A stretch of 64,000 nt of DNA from assembly GCF_011058165.1 (NCBI RefSeq), contig NZ_JAALEG010000015.1:1-64000 (forward strand), read 5' to 3'. Source of the stretch: Rhodococcus aetherivorans (lineage in GTDB: Bacteria; Actinomycetota; Actinomycetes; Mycobacteriales; Mycobacteriaceae). The position numbers and the translations under genes were made by a program. Positions 18,041 to 26,003 of the stretch are shown here, one piece after another. The notes under the pieces were generated by a model, which was given only the letters and a program-made list of their open reading frames with translations, did no database searches and was not told the origin of the DNA. Each line of letters starts with the position of its first letter. Position 1 is the first letter of the stretch.

Positions 18041-18637
18041 CTACGGGCGGGCGAGTAGCGACGGCACGACGAACGCGTACAGCTTCGCCCGCAACCGGTC
18101 GAGCGAGCCCGCACTGGCGCCGAGCGCACTGATGTAGTTCATCTCGATCTCCGACAGCCATTCGTAGAGCAGGTCCAGATCGACATCGGCGCGAAGCTCT
18201 CCGGACTCCCGGGCCTCGAGCAGAATCGGCTCCCACAGTTCGCGGGTGAGTTGGACGGCACGGCCCGAGGTCGCGAGCAGGGTTGTGGCGAGTGTTGCCT
18301 CGGCGGGGGAAACGAGGAGATGGATCATCGGGTCGCGGAGGCCTCGGCGGATATTGGCGCACAGGCCCTCGACGATCCGTTCGCCGAATGTCGGGTACTT
18401 CCGGATGCGCACTCGCCACGGCTCCATGTTCATCCGTGCGCGGCGGACGATCGACGCCACAATGAGCGATTCGCGGTCCGAGAAGTAGCGGTAGACGGTC
18501 GCCCGGGACATGTTTGCAGCTCGCGCGACGTCGGCCATCGTGGTCTTCGTGATACCGAACTGTTCGAAGCATGATTCGGCGGCGACAAGGATCGCTGCGC
18601 CGACGTCCGTGGTCTCGGTGTCCGTCTTGTGTGCCAC
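18041..18637 (-). CDS. TetR/AcrR-family transcriptional regulator
   Basis: 198 residues, GTG start. Helix-turn-helix at about 15-58 (ITKTTMADVARAANMSRATVYRYFSDRESL). The C-terminal domain is the usual variable ligand-binding bundle. It is divergent from the Rieske/ECH/thioesterase/CoA-transferase operon, with only 72 bases between start codons and a palindrome in that gap. The arrangement suggests local repression of the oxygenase operon, relieved by substrate or a CoA ester. Confidence 0.87.
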   Translation of the reverse strand: MAHKTDTETTDVGAAILVAAESCFEQFGITKTTMADVARAANMSRATVYRYFSDRESLIVASIVRRARMNMEPWRVRIRKYPTFGERIVEGLCANIRRGLRDPMIHLLVSPAEATLATTLLATSGRAVQLTRELWEPILLEARESGELRADVDLDLLYEWLSEIEMNYISALGASAGSLDRLRAKLYAFVVPSLLARP

Positions 18638-18681
18638 GCATGCACCATACCGCCGGGTAATCTGGATAAGACACTAGACGC

Positions 18682-18696
18682 CACATGTCTCATGTG
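18682..18696. promoter_or_regulatory. Operator candidate CACATG-TCT-CATGTG
   Basis: Perfect six-base inverted repeat with a three-base spacer, centred in the TetR/Rieske divergent gap and 13 bases before the Rieske ATG. It fits an autoregulatory TetR operator that also covers the oxygenase start region. Confidence 0.55.
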
Positions 18697-18709
18697 CCAC
18701 GCTGGGGTC

Positions 18710-19894
18710 ATGCAGCGTGAAGACAAGATCGACCTCACTCGGCGCCTGATCGCGCACGTCGACAACAACAGCACCGACTACGCGGACGAGATGCTTCGTG
18801 TTCCGTTCTCCGTGTTCAACGACCCCGAACTGGCGAGCCTCGAACGTGACGTCGTGCGCCGATTTCCGCACATCGTGGCGCACATCGACGAGCTGAAGAA
18901 GACCGGCGACTTCGTCACCACCGAGCTCATCGGCACGCCGCTGCTGGTGATCAGGCAGTCCGACGGCAGCGTCAAGGCGTTCTCCAACGTGTGCCGGCAC
19001 CGAGGTTCCAAGGTCGAATTCGAGGAATCGGGATGCAAGCGCCTCTTCAGTTGCCCCTACCACAACTGGGCGTACGGCCGTGACGGTGCGCTGCGGGGAA
19101 TGCCTCACGCCGAAGGGTTCGACGGCCTGGATCGATCGCAGTACGGGCTGGTCGAGTTCCCGTGCGAGGTGCGGCACGGGCTCGTCTGGGTCGTGCCGAC
19201 GGTCGGTGCCGAACTGGACATCGCGAGGGTGCTCGGTGAGAAGCACGACGCCGAGGTCGCCGACACCGGTATTGCCACGTCGTTCCAGGTCCGCAAGGAG
19301 ACCTGGAAGCTCGACATGAACTGGAAGATCGCGGTCGACGGCGTGCAGGACTCCTACCATCTGTGCCAGCTGCACACCAAGACCGTGTGCAACTTCCTCG
19401 AGGGCAACATCACGGCCTTCGATCTCGTCGACAGGTCGTGGCGAATCGTTGTGGCGCGCAAGGCGATCACGGAGGTTCGCGATGCGGATCCGGATTCCTT
19501 CGATGTCCGCGACTACTCGCTCGCGAACTACACGATCTATCCCGGCACGATGCTGGTCACCGAGCCGAATCACTTCGAGGTCTGGACCATCGTCCCCGAC
19601 GTCGACGATCCCAACGTCTCGTACTGCACCATCCGGTTGCTGTCTCCGGCCGAACCCACGACTCCCCGGGAGAAGCGGGTACTCGAGAAGAACTGGGAAC
19701 TCCTGATGGAGACTCTCCACGCGGAGGACTGGTTCGTCACGAAGACGATCACCGACAACGTCGCGCACGGCCAGGTGGACGAACTCGTCTACGGACGGAA
19801 CGAACTGCCTGGGCAGGTCTTCCACAAGATGATCTCGGGCGATGCCGCTGCGATCGCGGAGGAGCGGCGGAAGAAGGCCGGCGTGACGACATGA
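18710..19894 (+). CDS. Rieske non-heme iron oxygenase, alpha subunit
   Basis: 394 residues. The N-terminal Rieske centre has C95-x-H97 (CRHRG) and C115-x2-H118 (CPYHNW). The catalytic domain has the iron ligands DSYH-x4-H (His217, His222) preceded by NWKIAVD. It hydroxylates an aromatic or alicyclic substrate with O2 and electrons from a ferredoxin/reductase; no small beta subunit is encoded nearby, so an alpha-only homotrimer is likely. The start was chosen at MQREDK, which lies just after the operator palindrome. The stop overlaps the next ATG (ATGA). Confidence 0.9.
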   Translation: MQREDKIDLTRRLIAHVDNNSTDYADEMLRVPFSVFNDPELASLERDVVRRFPHIVAHIDELKKTGDFVTTELIGTPLLVIRQSDGSVKAFSNVCRHRGSKVEFEESGCKRLFSCPYHNWAYGRDGALRGMPHAEGFDGLDRSQYGLVEFPCEVRHGLVWVVPTVGAELDIARVLGEKHDAEVADTGIATSFQVRKETWKLDMNWKIAVDGVQDSYHLCQLHTKTVCNFLEGNITAFDLVDRSWRIVVARKAITEVRDADPDSFDVRDYSLANYTIYPGTMLVTEPNHFEVWTIVPDVDDPNVSYCTIRLLSPAEPTTPREKRVLEKNWELLMETLHAEDWFVTKTITDNVAHGQVDELVYGRNELPGQVFHKMISGDAAAIAEERRKKAGVTT

Positions 19895-20658
19895 CCTCGC
19901 GTGAGTTGCTCGAATCGTCTCCCGCACCGGGTGTACTGCAACTGACGTTGAATCGTCCGGAGGTACACAACGCGATCTCGCTGTCGCTGCAACGGGCACT
20001 CGACGAGACGCTGACCCGTGCAGCGTGCGACGACGCCGTCCGGGTCGTGGTGATCGCCGGGTCCGGTGAGCGCGCCTTCTCGGCAGGGTACGACCTGCAG
20101 GAACTCGCGGCACTGTCGTCGGACGCGAACCTGGAGGCGATGCTCGAGCGCGAGGAACTGCTCTGGCGGTATCTCGAATTCGCCAAGCCCACGATCGCGG
20201 CAGTTCAGGGCGTGTCGTACGGCGCCGGGACACTGCTCGCTGTCTGCTCCGACCTACGGGTCGGCGGATCGTCGACACAATTCACCGTGACTGCGGCGAA
20301 GTACGGTGGTGCGAACCTGACCTGGGTGCTCGACACCTTGATCGGGGCCGGACAGACGCGAGATCTGCTCATGACCTCGCGTGCCGTCGCCGGCGACGAG
20401 GCATATCGGATGGGCCTGCTCACCCGATACGCAGGTGACGGTGACGTTCTCGGGACCGCGCTGGAGGCCGCGGCGCAGATCGCAGCGCAACCACCCGAGG
20501 CGGTCCGGGAGATCAAATCGCTTCTGCTCGCCGGGCATGGTAAGGATCTGCGCAGCCGCTACGACCGCGAGAACGCGGTCGCACGCACCACGCTGCGCCC
20601 TCGCCCCATCGGCGACATGTTCACGGAATTCTTCGGTGCCCGTGCGGGAACCGACTGA
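19891..20658 (+). CDS. Enoyl-CoA hydratase/isomerase family (crotonase fold)
   Basis: 255 residues. Oxyanion-hole segments FSAGYDLQE and QGVSYGAGTLLA are present. The first catalytic glutamate of classical hydratases (the P-E pair) reads GGAN here, so the reaction may be isomerisation, hydrolysis or C-C cleavage instead of plain hydration. Translationally coupled to the Rieske gene. Acts on CoA esters in the cytosol. Confidence 0.8.
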   Translation: MTSRELLESSPAPGVLQLTLNRPEVHNAISLSLQRALDETLTRAACDDAVRVVVIAGSGERAFSAGYDLQELAALSSDANLEAMLEREELLWRYLEFAKPTIAAVQGVSYGAGTLLAVCSDLRVGGSSTQFTVTAAKYGGANLTWVLDTLIGAGQTRDLLMTSRAVAGDEAYRMGLLTRYAGDGDVLGTALEAAAQIAAQPPEAVREIKSLLLAGHGKDLRSRYDRENAVARTTLRPRPIGDMFTEFFGARAGTD

Positions 20659-20668
20659 AAGGGGCATC

Positions 20669-21331
20669 ATGGACGTCTCGCTACGCCCGAACGCACCGAT
20701 CGATATCTGGAATCCGGACTGGAACGATCCGTTCGATCCGACCGTCGAGGCCGGCGACGAGTTCGCCGAGCTGGTCGCCGCAGTCCGTGCGGTACAGGAG
20801 GCTTTCACGCGGTCGCGTCCCGACCCTGCCGCCGCGGCGGGTATCGCCGGGACACTGCGTTCTGTTGCACAGCGATTGGAAGAACTCGAGGTAGGCGAGG
20901 ACGATCAGATCGCGGGACATCGCTGGGATCTGGCCGGTCGGGGACAGGCCCTGGCGCCGCCGCTGCACATCGACGCGGTGACGGAAACGACCGCTCGTGG
21001 GCGGGTCACGGTCGGGCGCTTCCATGCCGGTCGTTACGCGATGAACGGTGGTGTCACACCGCTGATCTTCGACGAGATCATGGCCCGGCTGGCCAATGAT
21101 TCCGGACGTCCCTGGGCGCGTACGGCTTATCTGAACGTGAACTTCCGGGCGCCTGCCCCACTCGACGTCGAACTCCGTGTGGAGGCGGAGTACCTGCGAC
21201 AGGACGGACGCAAGCGGTTCATGCGCGGAACCATGTACCACGGCGATGTGCTCGTCGCCGATGCGGACGGACTCTGGGTGGAACTGAAACCCGAACAGAC
21301 GCTCAATATTTCCGAAGGAGGAGACGTATGA
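20669..21331 (+). CDS. Hotdog-fold acyl-CoA thioesterase (PaaI-like)
   Basis: 220 residues. The C-terminal half carries the hotdog pattern: MNGGVTPLIFDEIMARLAN, then TAYLNVNFRAPAPLDVEL. The N-terminal 80 residues are a helical extension. The ribosome site is AAAGGGG. It probably releases CoA from dead-end or product thioesters of this pathway. Its stop overlaps the following CoA-transferase start (ATGA at 21328-21331). Confidence 0.75.
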   Translation: MDVSLRPNAPIDIWNPDWNDPFDPTVEAGDEFAELVAAVRAVQEAFTRSRPDPAAAAGIAGTLRSVAQRLEELEVGEDDQIAGHRWDLAGRGQALAPPLHIDAVTETTARGRVTVGRFHAGRYAMNGGVTPLIFDEIMARLANDSGRPWARTAYLNVNFRAPAPLDVELRVEAEYLRQDGRKRFMRGTMYHGDVLVADADGLWVELKPEQTLNISEGGDV

Positions 21332-22557
21332 GTGGTTACTCGTTGCTCGAGGGCATGCGCATCCTCGAGGTCGCACAACTGGCGCCCGCATCGGTCGGTG
21401 GGCACCTTGCCGACCTGGGTGCCGAAGTCATCAAGATCGAATCAGGGCCGCTCGGCGATCCGGTGCGCATCGGCGGCAGCCGCGCGATCGGCGACCAGGA
21501 CGGTCCGTCGTTCATGCATCTGAGGTGGAACCGGGGTAAGAAGAGCGTTGCACTCGACCTGCGGTCCCCCGAAGGCGCGCAGGCTTTCCTCGATCTCGCC
21601 CGGACGTGTGACGCGGTCGTCGAGGGCATGCGCAGCGGTTACCTCGACTGGCTCGGTGTCGGCTACGACCAGCTGCGAGAGGTCAATCCGAAGATCGTCT
21701 TCTGCACGGTCTCGGGTATGGGATCCGATGGGCCCTACAGCCGGCTCGGGACCGGGGGTCCTGTGTTCGATGCGTACGCGGGGCTGCGCGACGTGCGCAC
21801 ACCGGAGGAACCGCCGACCGACGGGATCGCGGGGTCCACGACTGCGCCGATCGCGATGTACGCGCTGGGTGCCTACGGCGCGATGGGCCTGCTCGCAGCG
21901 GTACATCGTGCCGATCGCACCGGTCGCGGCTGCAAGCTCGAGGTGGCGGGCATCGACGTGGCCGCGTCGTGGATGCCGGACCTGGTCGATGCCGAACTCA
22001 ACAAGGATCGATCCATCCATCGCCCCACGTGGCTGCCGGACGGACGGCTGCCCGATTGGCCGCGACTCGAGGCGTACCGCACGAAGGACGACGAGGCCGT
22101 GCTGTTCGGCTCGCACGTCGACAAGTTCTGGCGCAACTTCTGCATGGCCGTCGACCGGCCGGATCTGCTCGAGATCGATCTGGCAGGTACCGATCCGGAA
22201 GCGCCGGCGCGCGCCGACCGTGTATACCGCGAGCTTCGCGAGATCTTCCTGCAGCGCACCCGCGACGAGTGGGTCGCGCTGTTCCTCGCGCACGACATCG
22301 CGGGTGGACCGGTGAACAGCGTCCGGGACATGATCGCCGATCCACACTTCGCCGGTCGCGCGAACACGTACCGCGTCGAGTACGAGGGAGTGGGTGAGCT
22401 CGAATTCGTGGTGAGCCCGGTCCGGGTGCAGGATGAGAAGTTCGCGCCGTCGCTACCGCCGGAGCTCGGGGCGGACACAGCGGAAGTCCTCCGAAAAGTG
22501 TTAACACGCAGTGTATCCGACCATTCCGGCGCGATGGGACCGATCTCGCGCGGGTAG
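21328..22557 (+). CDS. Class III (CaiB/BaiF) CoA-transferase
   Basis: 409 residues. The N-terminal MRILEVAQLAPASVGGHLADLGAEVIKIE-type motif (in parts), then RGKKSVALDLRSPEG and the CoA-binding GRGCKLEVA region, match formyl-CoA- and carnitine-CoA-transferases. It moves CoA between two carboxylic acids, so the pathway substrate can be activated without ATP. Last gene of the operon that starts with the Rieske oxygenase. I could not place the catalytic aspartate with certainty. Confidence 0.85.
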   Translation: MSGYSLLEGMRILEVAQLAPASVGGHLADLGAEVIKIESGPLGDPVRIGGSRAIGDQDGPSFMHLRWNRGKKSVALDLRSPEGAQAFLDLARTCDAVVEGMRSGYLDWLGVGYDQLREVNPKIVFCTVSGMGSDGPYSRLGTGGPVFDAYAGLRDVRTPEEPPTDGIAGSTTAPIAMYALGAYGAMGLLAAVHRADRTGRGCKLEVAGIDVAASWMPDLVDAELNKDRSIHRPTWLPDGRLPDWPRLEAYRTKDDEAVLFGSHVDKFWRNFCMAVDRPDLLEIDLAGTDPEAPARADRVYRELREIFLQRTRDEWVALFLAHDIAGGPVNSVRDMIADPHFAGRANTYRVEYEGVGELEFVVSPVRVQDEKFAPSLPPELGADTAEVLRKVLTRSVSDHSGAMGPISRG

Positions 22558-22613
22558 GGGCGGCAAGGTCGGAATCCCCGCAGTCGGGTGTGCGAATTCG
22601 ATGCCGCATTCTG

Positions 22614-22642
22614 TTGTGCCAACTATCTACAGATGTTAGATT
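22614..22642 (+). promoter_or_regulatory. Regulon promoter/operator, site a
   Basis: -35 TTGTGC (22614-22619), 17-base spacer, -10 TAGATT (22637-22642). The 17-bp repeat ATCTACAGATGTTAGAT covers 22625-22641. It drives the ligase/permease unit and leaves a leader of about 190 bases. Confidence 0.7.
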
Positions 22643-22835
22643 AACTGCGACCTCGGTGACGGCGATCACACACCGCCTCGGTGGGTGATCCGGCCCGACG
22701 GTCGCGCAGCAACTCCAGACGCGCCGCCCGACGGAGGCGCGTCCGAATCGGGTGGACGGGCCCGGCGCGGGCCGCACCCCCACCGCCGTGAGCGAGAGCG
22801 GGGTACGCCGCCACGGCGAGCATGAGGAGACGACA

Positions 22836-24401
22836 ATGAATCTGACCGATCTGGTTCGATACTGGGGCAAGACTCGTCCCGCCCAGCAGGCGATCGTGTT
22901 CGGCAACACCTCCCAGACGTGGTCCGAGGTGGACGCAGTCACTGACGCGCTGGCCCGTGGCCTCGCCGCCCGGGGCGTTCGTAAGGGTGACCGCGTCGGG
23001 GTGATGATGCTCAATCGACCGGAACTGGCGCACGTCATCCTCGCGACACTCAAGCTCGGTGCGATCAGCGTCCCGCTCAACTTCCGACTGCTCGGCAAGG
23101 AACTGGCTCCGATGCTCGTGGATTCGGCGCCGCGGGTCGTGATCGTGGAGAACGAGCTGGCTCCGTTGCTCGAGGAGGCAGCGGCCGAAACCGAGTTCGA
23201 GATCTTCGCGATCGGGGGAAGCGACCACCGTGCATACGAGACGCTGCTCGACCCCGGAAACGTGCCGGACGTTCACATCGAGGCGTCCGATCCGGCATTC
23301 ATCTGCTACACCTCGGGCACCACGGGTATACAGAAGGGTGCGCTCGTCACACATCGCAGCGCACTCGCGCCCGGTATCGCGCAGGTGCTCAGCCACGGCA
23401 TTTCCCGCCGCGACCGCGTGATGTGCTCGGCGCCCCTCGTCTACACCGGCTCGGTCCTGTCGATCTTCATGCAGCTCGTGGTGTTGCCGGGATCGACGAT
23501 GGTGCTGCTGCGCGAGTTCGATCCGGCGATCGCCCTGGACACGTTCGAGCGTGAGCAGGTCACCGCGACCACAACAGTGCCGGTGATCTGGGAGCGCATG
23601 GCCCAGCTCCCGGACTTCGGAACCCGCAAGCTCGCGAAGTTCACGTTCGCCGGCGCCGGTGGCGCACCCGTGAGCCTGGACCTGCTCGACTTCTACAACA
23701 GCCGCGGCGTGCCGCTCACCCAGGCGTACGGACTGACCGAGGCCTCGGGAATGGTCTCGACGCTGTACTACGAGGACGCTCGTACCCGGCCGGGCTTCGC
23801 CGGCCTGGCCCTGGCCGGCACCCAGGTGCGCATCGGCAGCATCGCCGGTGGCTTCGCCGCACCGAACGAGGTCGGCGAGATTCTGGTGCGCGGCGAGCAC
23901 GTCATGCGGGAGTACTGGAACAAGCCCGAGGCGACGGCGGACACGCTTGTCGACGGCTGGTTGCGCACCGGCGATCTGGGCCTGCAGGACGAAGGCGGCT
24001 TCCTCAAGGTCGTCGACCGCCGCAAGGACATGCTCATCTCCGGTGGACTCAACGTATACCCGGCCGAGATCGAGAAGGCGCTGCACGGCATCGACGGCTT
24101 GGTCGACCTCGCGGTAATCGGCGTCAAGGACGACCGATGGGGTGAGGTCCCGATGGTGGTGTTCCACAGTCAACGGCCGGCGGACGACATCGTCACCGAC
24201 ATCGCGTGCGTCGCGAGCGGGAACCTGGCCAGATTCAAGCGCCCCGCGGTGGCGCTCGCGCTCGACGAACCGCTGCCGCGCACCTTCTCGGGCAAGCTTG
24301 CGAAGGCTGTTCTCCGAGAGCGCTTTCAGACGCCGCCGGCCCATGCGATCCCGGTACCCCGAGAGGCGCAGTCGGCGGATGCCGCGACGTCCCGGTCCTG
24401 A
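22836..24401 (+). CDS. AMP-forming acyl-CoA ligase
   Basis: 521 residues. P-loop CYTSGTTGIQKG at about 157-168, YGLTEASG, GWLRTGDLGLQDEGG, hinge DRRKDMLISGG and the C-terminal lysine in RTFSGKLAK. The start MNLTDL follows a GAGGAGA ribosome site. First gene after regulon site a; the permease follows after 34 bases, so import and CoA activation of the same acid are probably coupled. Confidence 0.88.
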   Translation: MNLTDLVRYWGKTRPAQQAIVFGNTSQTWSEVDAVTDALARGLAARGVRKGDRVGVMMLNRPELAHVILATLKLGAISVPLNFRLLGKELAPMLVDSAPRVVIVENELAPLLEEAAAETEFEIFAIGGSDHRAYETLLDPGNVPDVHIEASDPAFICYTSGTTGIQKGALVTHRSALAPGIAQVLSHGISRRDRVMCSAPLVYTGSVLSIFMQLVVLPGSTMVLLREFDPAIALDTFEREQVTATTTVPVIWERMAQLPDFGTRKLAKFTFAGAGGAPVSLDLLDFYNSRGVPLTQAYGLTEASGMVSTLYYEDARTRPGFAGLALAGTQVRIGSIAGGFAAPNEVGEILVRGEHVMREYWNKPEATADTLVDGWLRTGDLGLQDEGGFLKVVDRRKDMLISGGLNVYPAEIEKALHGIDGLVDLAVIGVKDDRWGEVPMVVFHSQRPADDIVTDIACVASGNLARFKRPAVALALDEPLPRTFSGKLAKAVLRERFQTPPAHAIPVPREAQSADAATSRS

Positions 24402-24435
24402 GGTTCATTTCCCCTTCTCCGAGAGGACACGCACC

Positions 24436-25815
24436 GTGAGCAGTACCCGCGATGTGGACATCACCAAGATCATCGACGACTCGCCCCTGTCATCCCTGCA
24501 GAAGCGTGTCCTCGCCCTGTGCCTCGGTCTCGCGATCCTCGATGGCATCGACGCACAACTCATCGGGTTCGTCATTCCTGCCATGTCGGCGGACTGGGGA
24601 CTGTCGCCCGCGTCCTTCGGCTTCGCGCTCGCGCTGAGTACCGGCGCGATGGTCGTGGGCAGCCTGCTCTTCGGGCCGCTGGCCGACCGCTACGGCCGCC
24701 GCAGGATCATCATGGTGTGCACTGTCATCTTCGCGGTGTTCACGCTCGCCACCGCGCTGGTGACCTCCATGACGGCGCTGATCGTGCTGCGCGTGATCGC
24801 GGGTCTCGGCCTCGGCGGTGTGACACCGAATCTCATCGCGATGGTGAGCGAATACAGTCCTGCCCGGATGAGGGCGACGATGGTGACCGTGACGGTCGCG
24901 GGCATGTCGCTGGGTGGCTTCGTCGGTGGTTTCGCGGCCGCGTTCCTCATCCCGAAGTTCGGGTGGCAGGCGCTGTTCGTCGTCGGTGGCGTGTTACCGC
25001 TGATCTTGATGGCTGTGGCGATGCGGTGGCTGCCGGAATCCGTGAAGTTCCTCGTTGCCCGAGGCCGCAACGAGGAGGCCGCGCACATCGTCGACGAGAT
25101 CGCGCCCCACGCACGCGTCACCGCCACGGCCAGGTTCGTGCAGGACACGTCGACCGTGACGAAGTCGCCGGTGAGCGTCCTGTTCCAGGGCGGCCGCGCG
25201 GTCGACACGGTCCTGTTGTGGGGCGTGTTCGTCATCAACTTCCTGGTCATCTATTTTCTGCTCAGCTGGATGCCGACGCTGTTCGGCGAAGGCGGTCGGA
25301 GTGCATCGACCGCGTTGCTCGCCGCGTCGCTGTTCAACCTCGGCGGGATGACGGGTGCGCTGACATTCGGCCGGATCACCGACCGGATCGGCAACGGCTT
25401 CGTCGTGGTGATGGCGGGCTACACGCTCGGAGCCGTGTTCACTGCGCTGGTCGCGATGCTTCTCGGCAGCGGATGGTTGCTGCTGCTGGCGGTCTTCTTC
25501 GTCGGATTCGGCATGTCCGGTAGCTCGGCCGGCATCATCGCGATCGCAGCCACGGTGTATCCGGTTGCGGTCCGCGCGACGGGTGTCGGCTGGGCAATGG
25601 GCATCGGGCGAATCGGCTCGATCGCGGGTCCGGCGGTCGGCGCGCTTCTGATCGCGGCGGGGTTGGGTGCGCAGAGCATCTTCCTCCTCACGATCGTGCC
25701 GACGCTGCTCGCTGTCGTGACTCTCGGGGTCATGTCCATCCGGAATCGCCGAGCGCAGAGCAACCGCCGTTCCGAGACCGCTACGACACCCCACACCATG
25801 GCTGCAGCCGAATAG
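24436..25815 (+). CDS. MFS transporter, aromatic acid:H+ symporter type
   Basis: 459 residues, GTG start, 12 predicted membrane spans. The loop 2-3 motif GPLADRYGRR and the D-G-I-D segment in TM1 (AILDGIDAQLIGF) are typical of the AAHS family (PcaK/BenK). It imports an organic, probably aromatic or cyclic, acid. Second gene after the ligase; followed by a strong hairpin. Confidence 0.87.
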   Translation: MSSTRDVDITKIIDDSPLSSLQKRVLALCLGLAILDGIDAQLIGFVIPAMSADWGLSPASFGFALALSTGAMVVGSLLFGPLADRYGRRRIIMVCTVIFAVFTLATALVTSMTALIVLRVIAGLGLGGVTPNLIAMVSEYSPARMRATMVTVTVAGMSLGGFVGGFAAAFLIPKFGWQALFVVGGVLPLILMAVAMRWLPESVKFLVARGRNEEAAHIVDEIAPHARVTATARFVQDTSTVTKSPVSVLFQGGRAVDTVLLWGVFVINFLVIYFLLSWMPTLFGEGGRSASTALLAASLFNLGGMTGALTFGRITDRIGNGFVVVMAGYTLGAVFTALVAMLLGSGWLLLLAVFFVGFGMSGSSAGIIAIAATVYPVAVRATGVGWAMGIGRIGSIAGPAVGALLIAAGLGAQSIFLLTIVPTLLAVVTLGVMSIRNRRAQSNRRSETATTPHTMAAAE

Positions 25816-25828
25816 CCCTACGCGGTTG

Positions 25829-25869
25829 ACGGTTATTCACCGCATGGAGTTCTGCTGGTGAATAACCGT
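25829..25869 (+). terminator. Hairpin terminator after the MFS gene
   Basis: Perfect 13-bp arms (ACGGTTATTCACC and complement) around a 15-base loop, 13 bases after the stop. Only TT follows. Confidence 0.6.
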
Positions 25870-25901
25870 TTGCCGTTCGTGGCCGCCGCAACAGGCTCAT
25901 G

Positions 25902-25930
25902 TTGTGCCATTTACCTACAGATGTTAGATT
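25902..25930 (+). promoter_or_regulatory. Regulon promoter/operator, site b
   Basis: -35 TTGTGC (25902-25907), 17-base spacer, -10 TAGATT (25925-25930), and the repeat ACCTACAGATGTTAGAT at 25913-25929. Nearly identical to site a. It starts the molybdoenzyme operon. Confidence 0.7.
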
Positions 25931-26003
25931 GCGATGACGTCGGTGACGATCATCACATCCTGCAGAGCCCATCGCCTCTGCCGAACAGCGGACGGAGCGG
26001 ACA

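Noticed and set aside
17799-18137. 112-residue plus-strand frame next to the three half-sites
   Set aside because: Arg/Ser/Gly-rich, no ribosome site and overlapping the end of a TetR gene on the other strand.
22643-22835. Known riboswitch in the ligase leader
   Set aside because: No conserved riboswitch core was recognised; the leader is long but shows no convincing paired core by eye.
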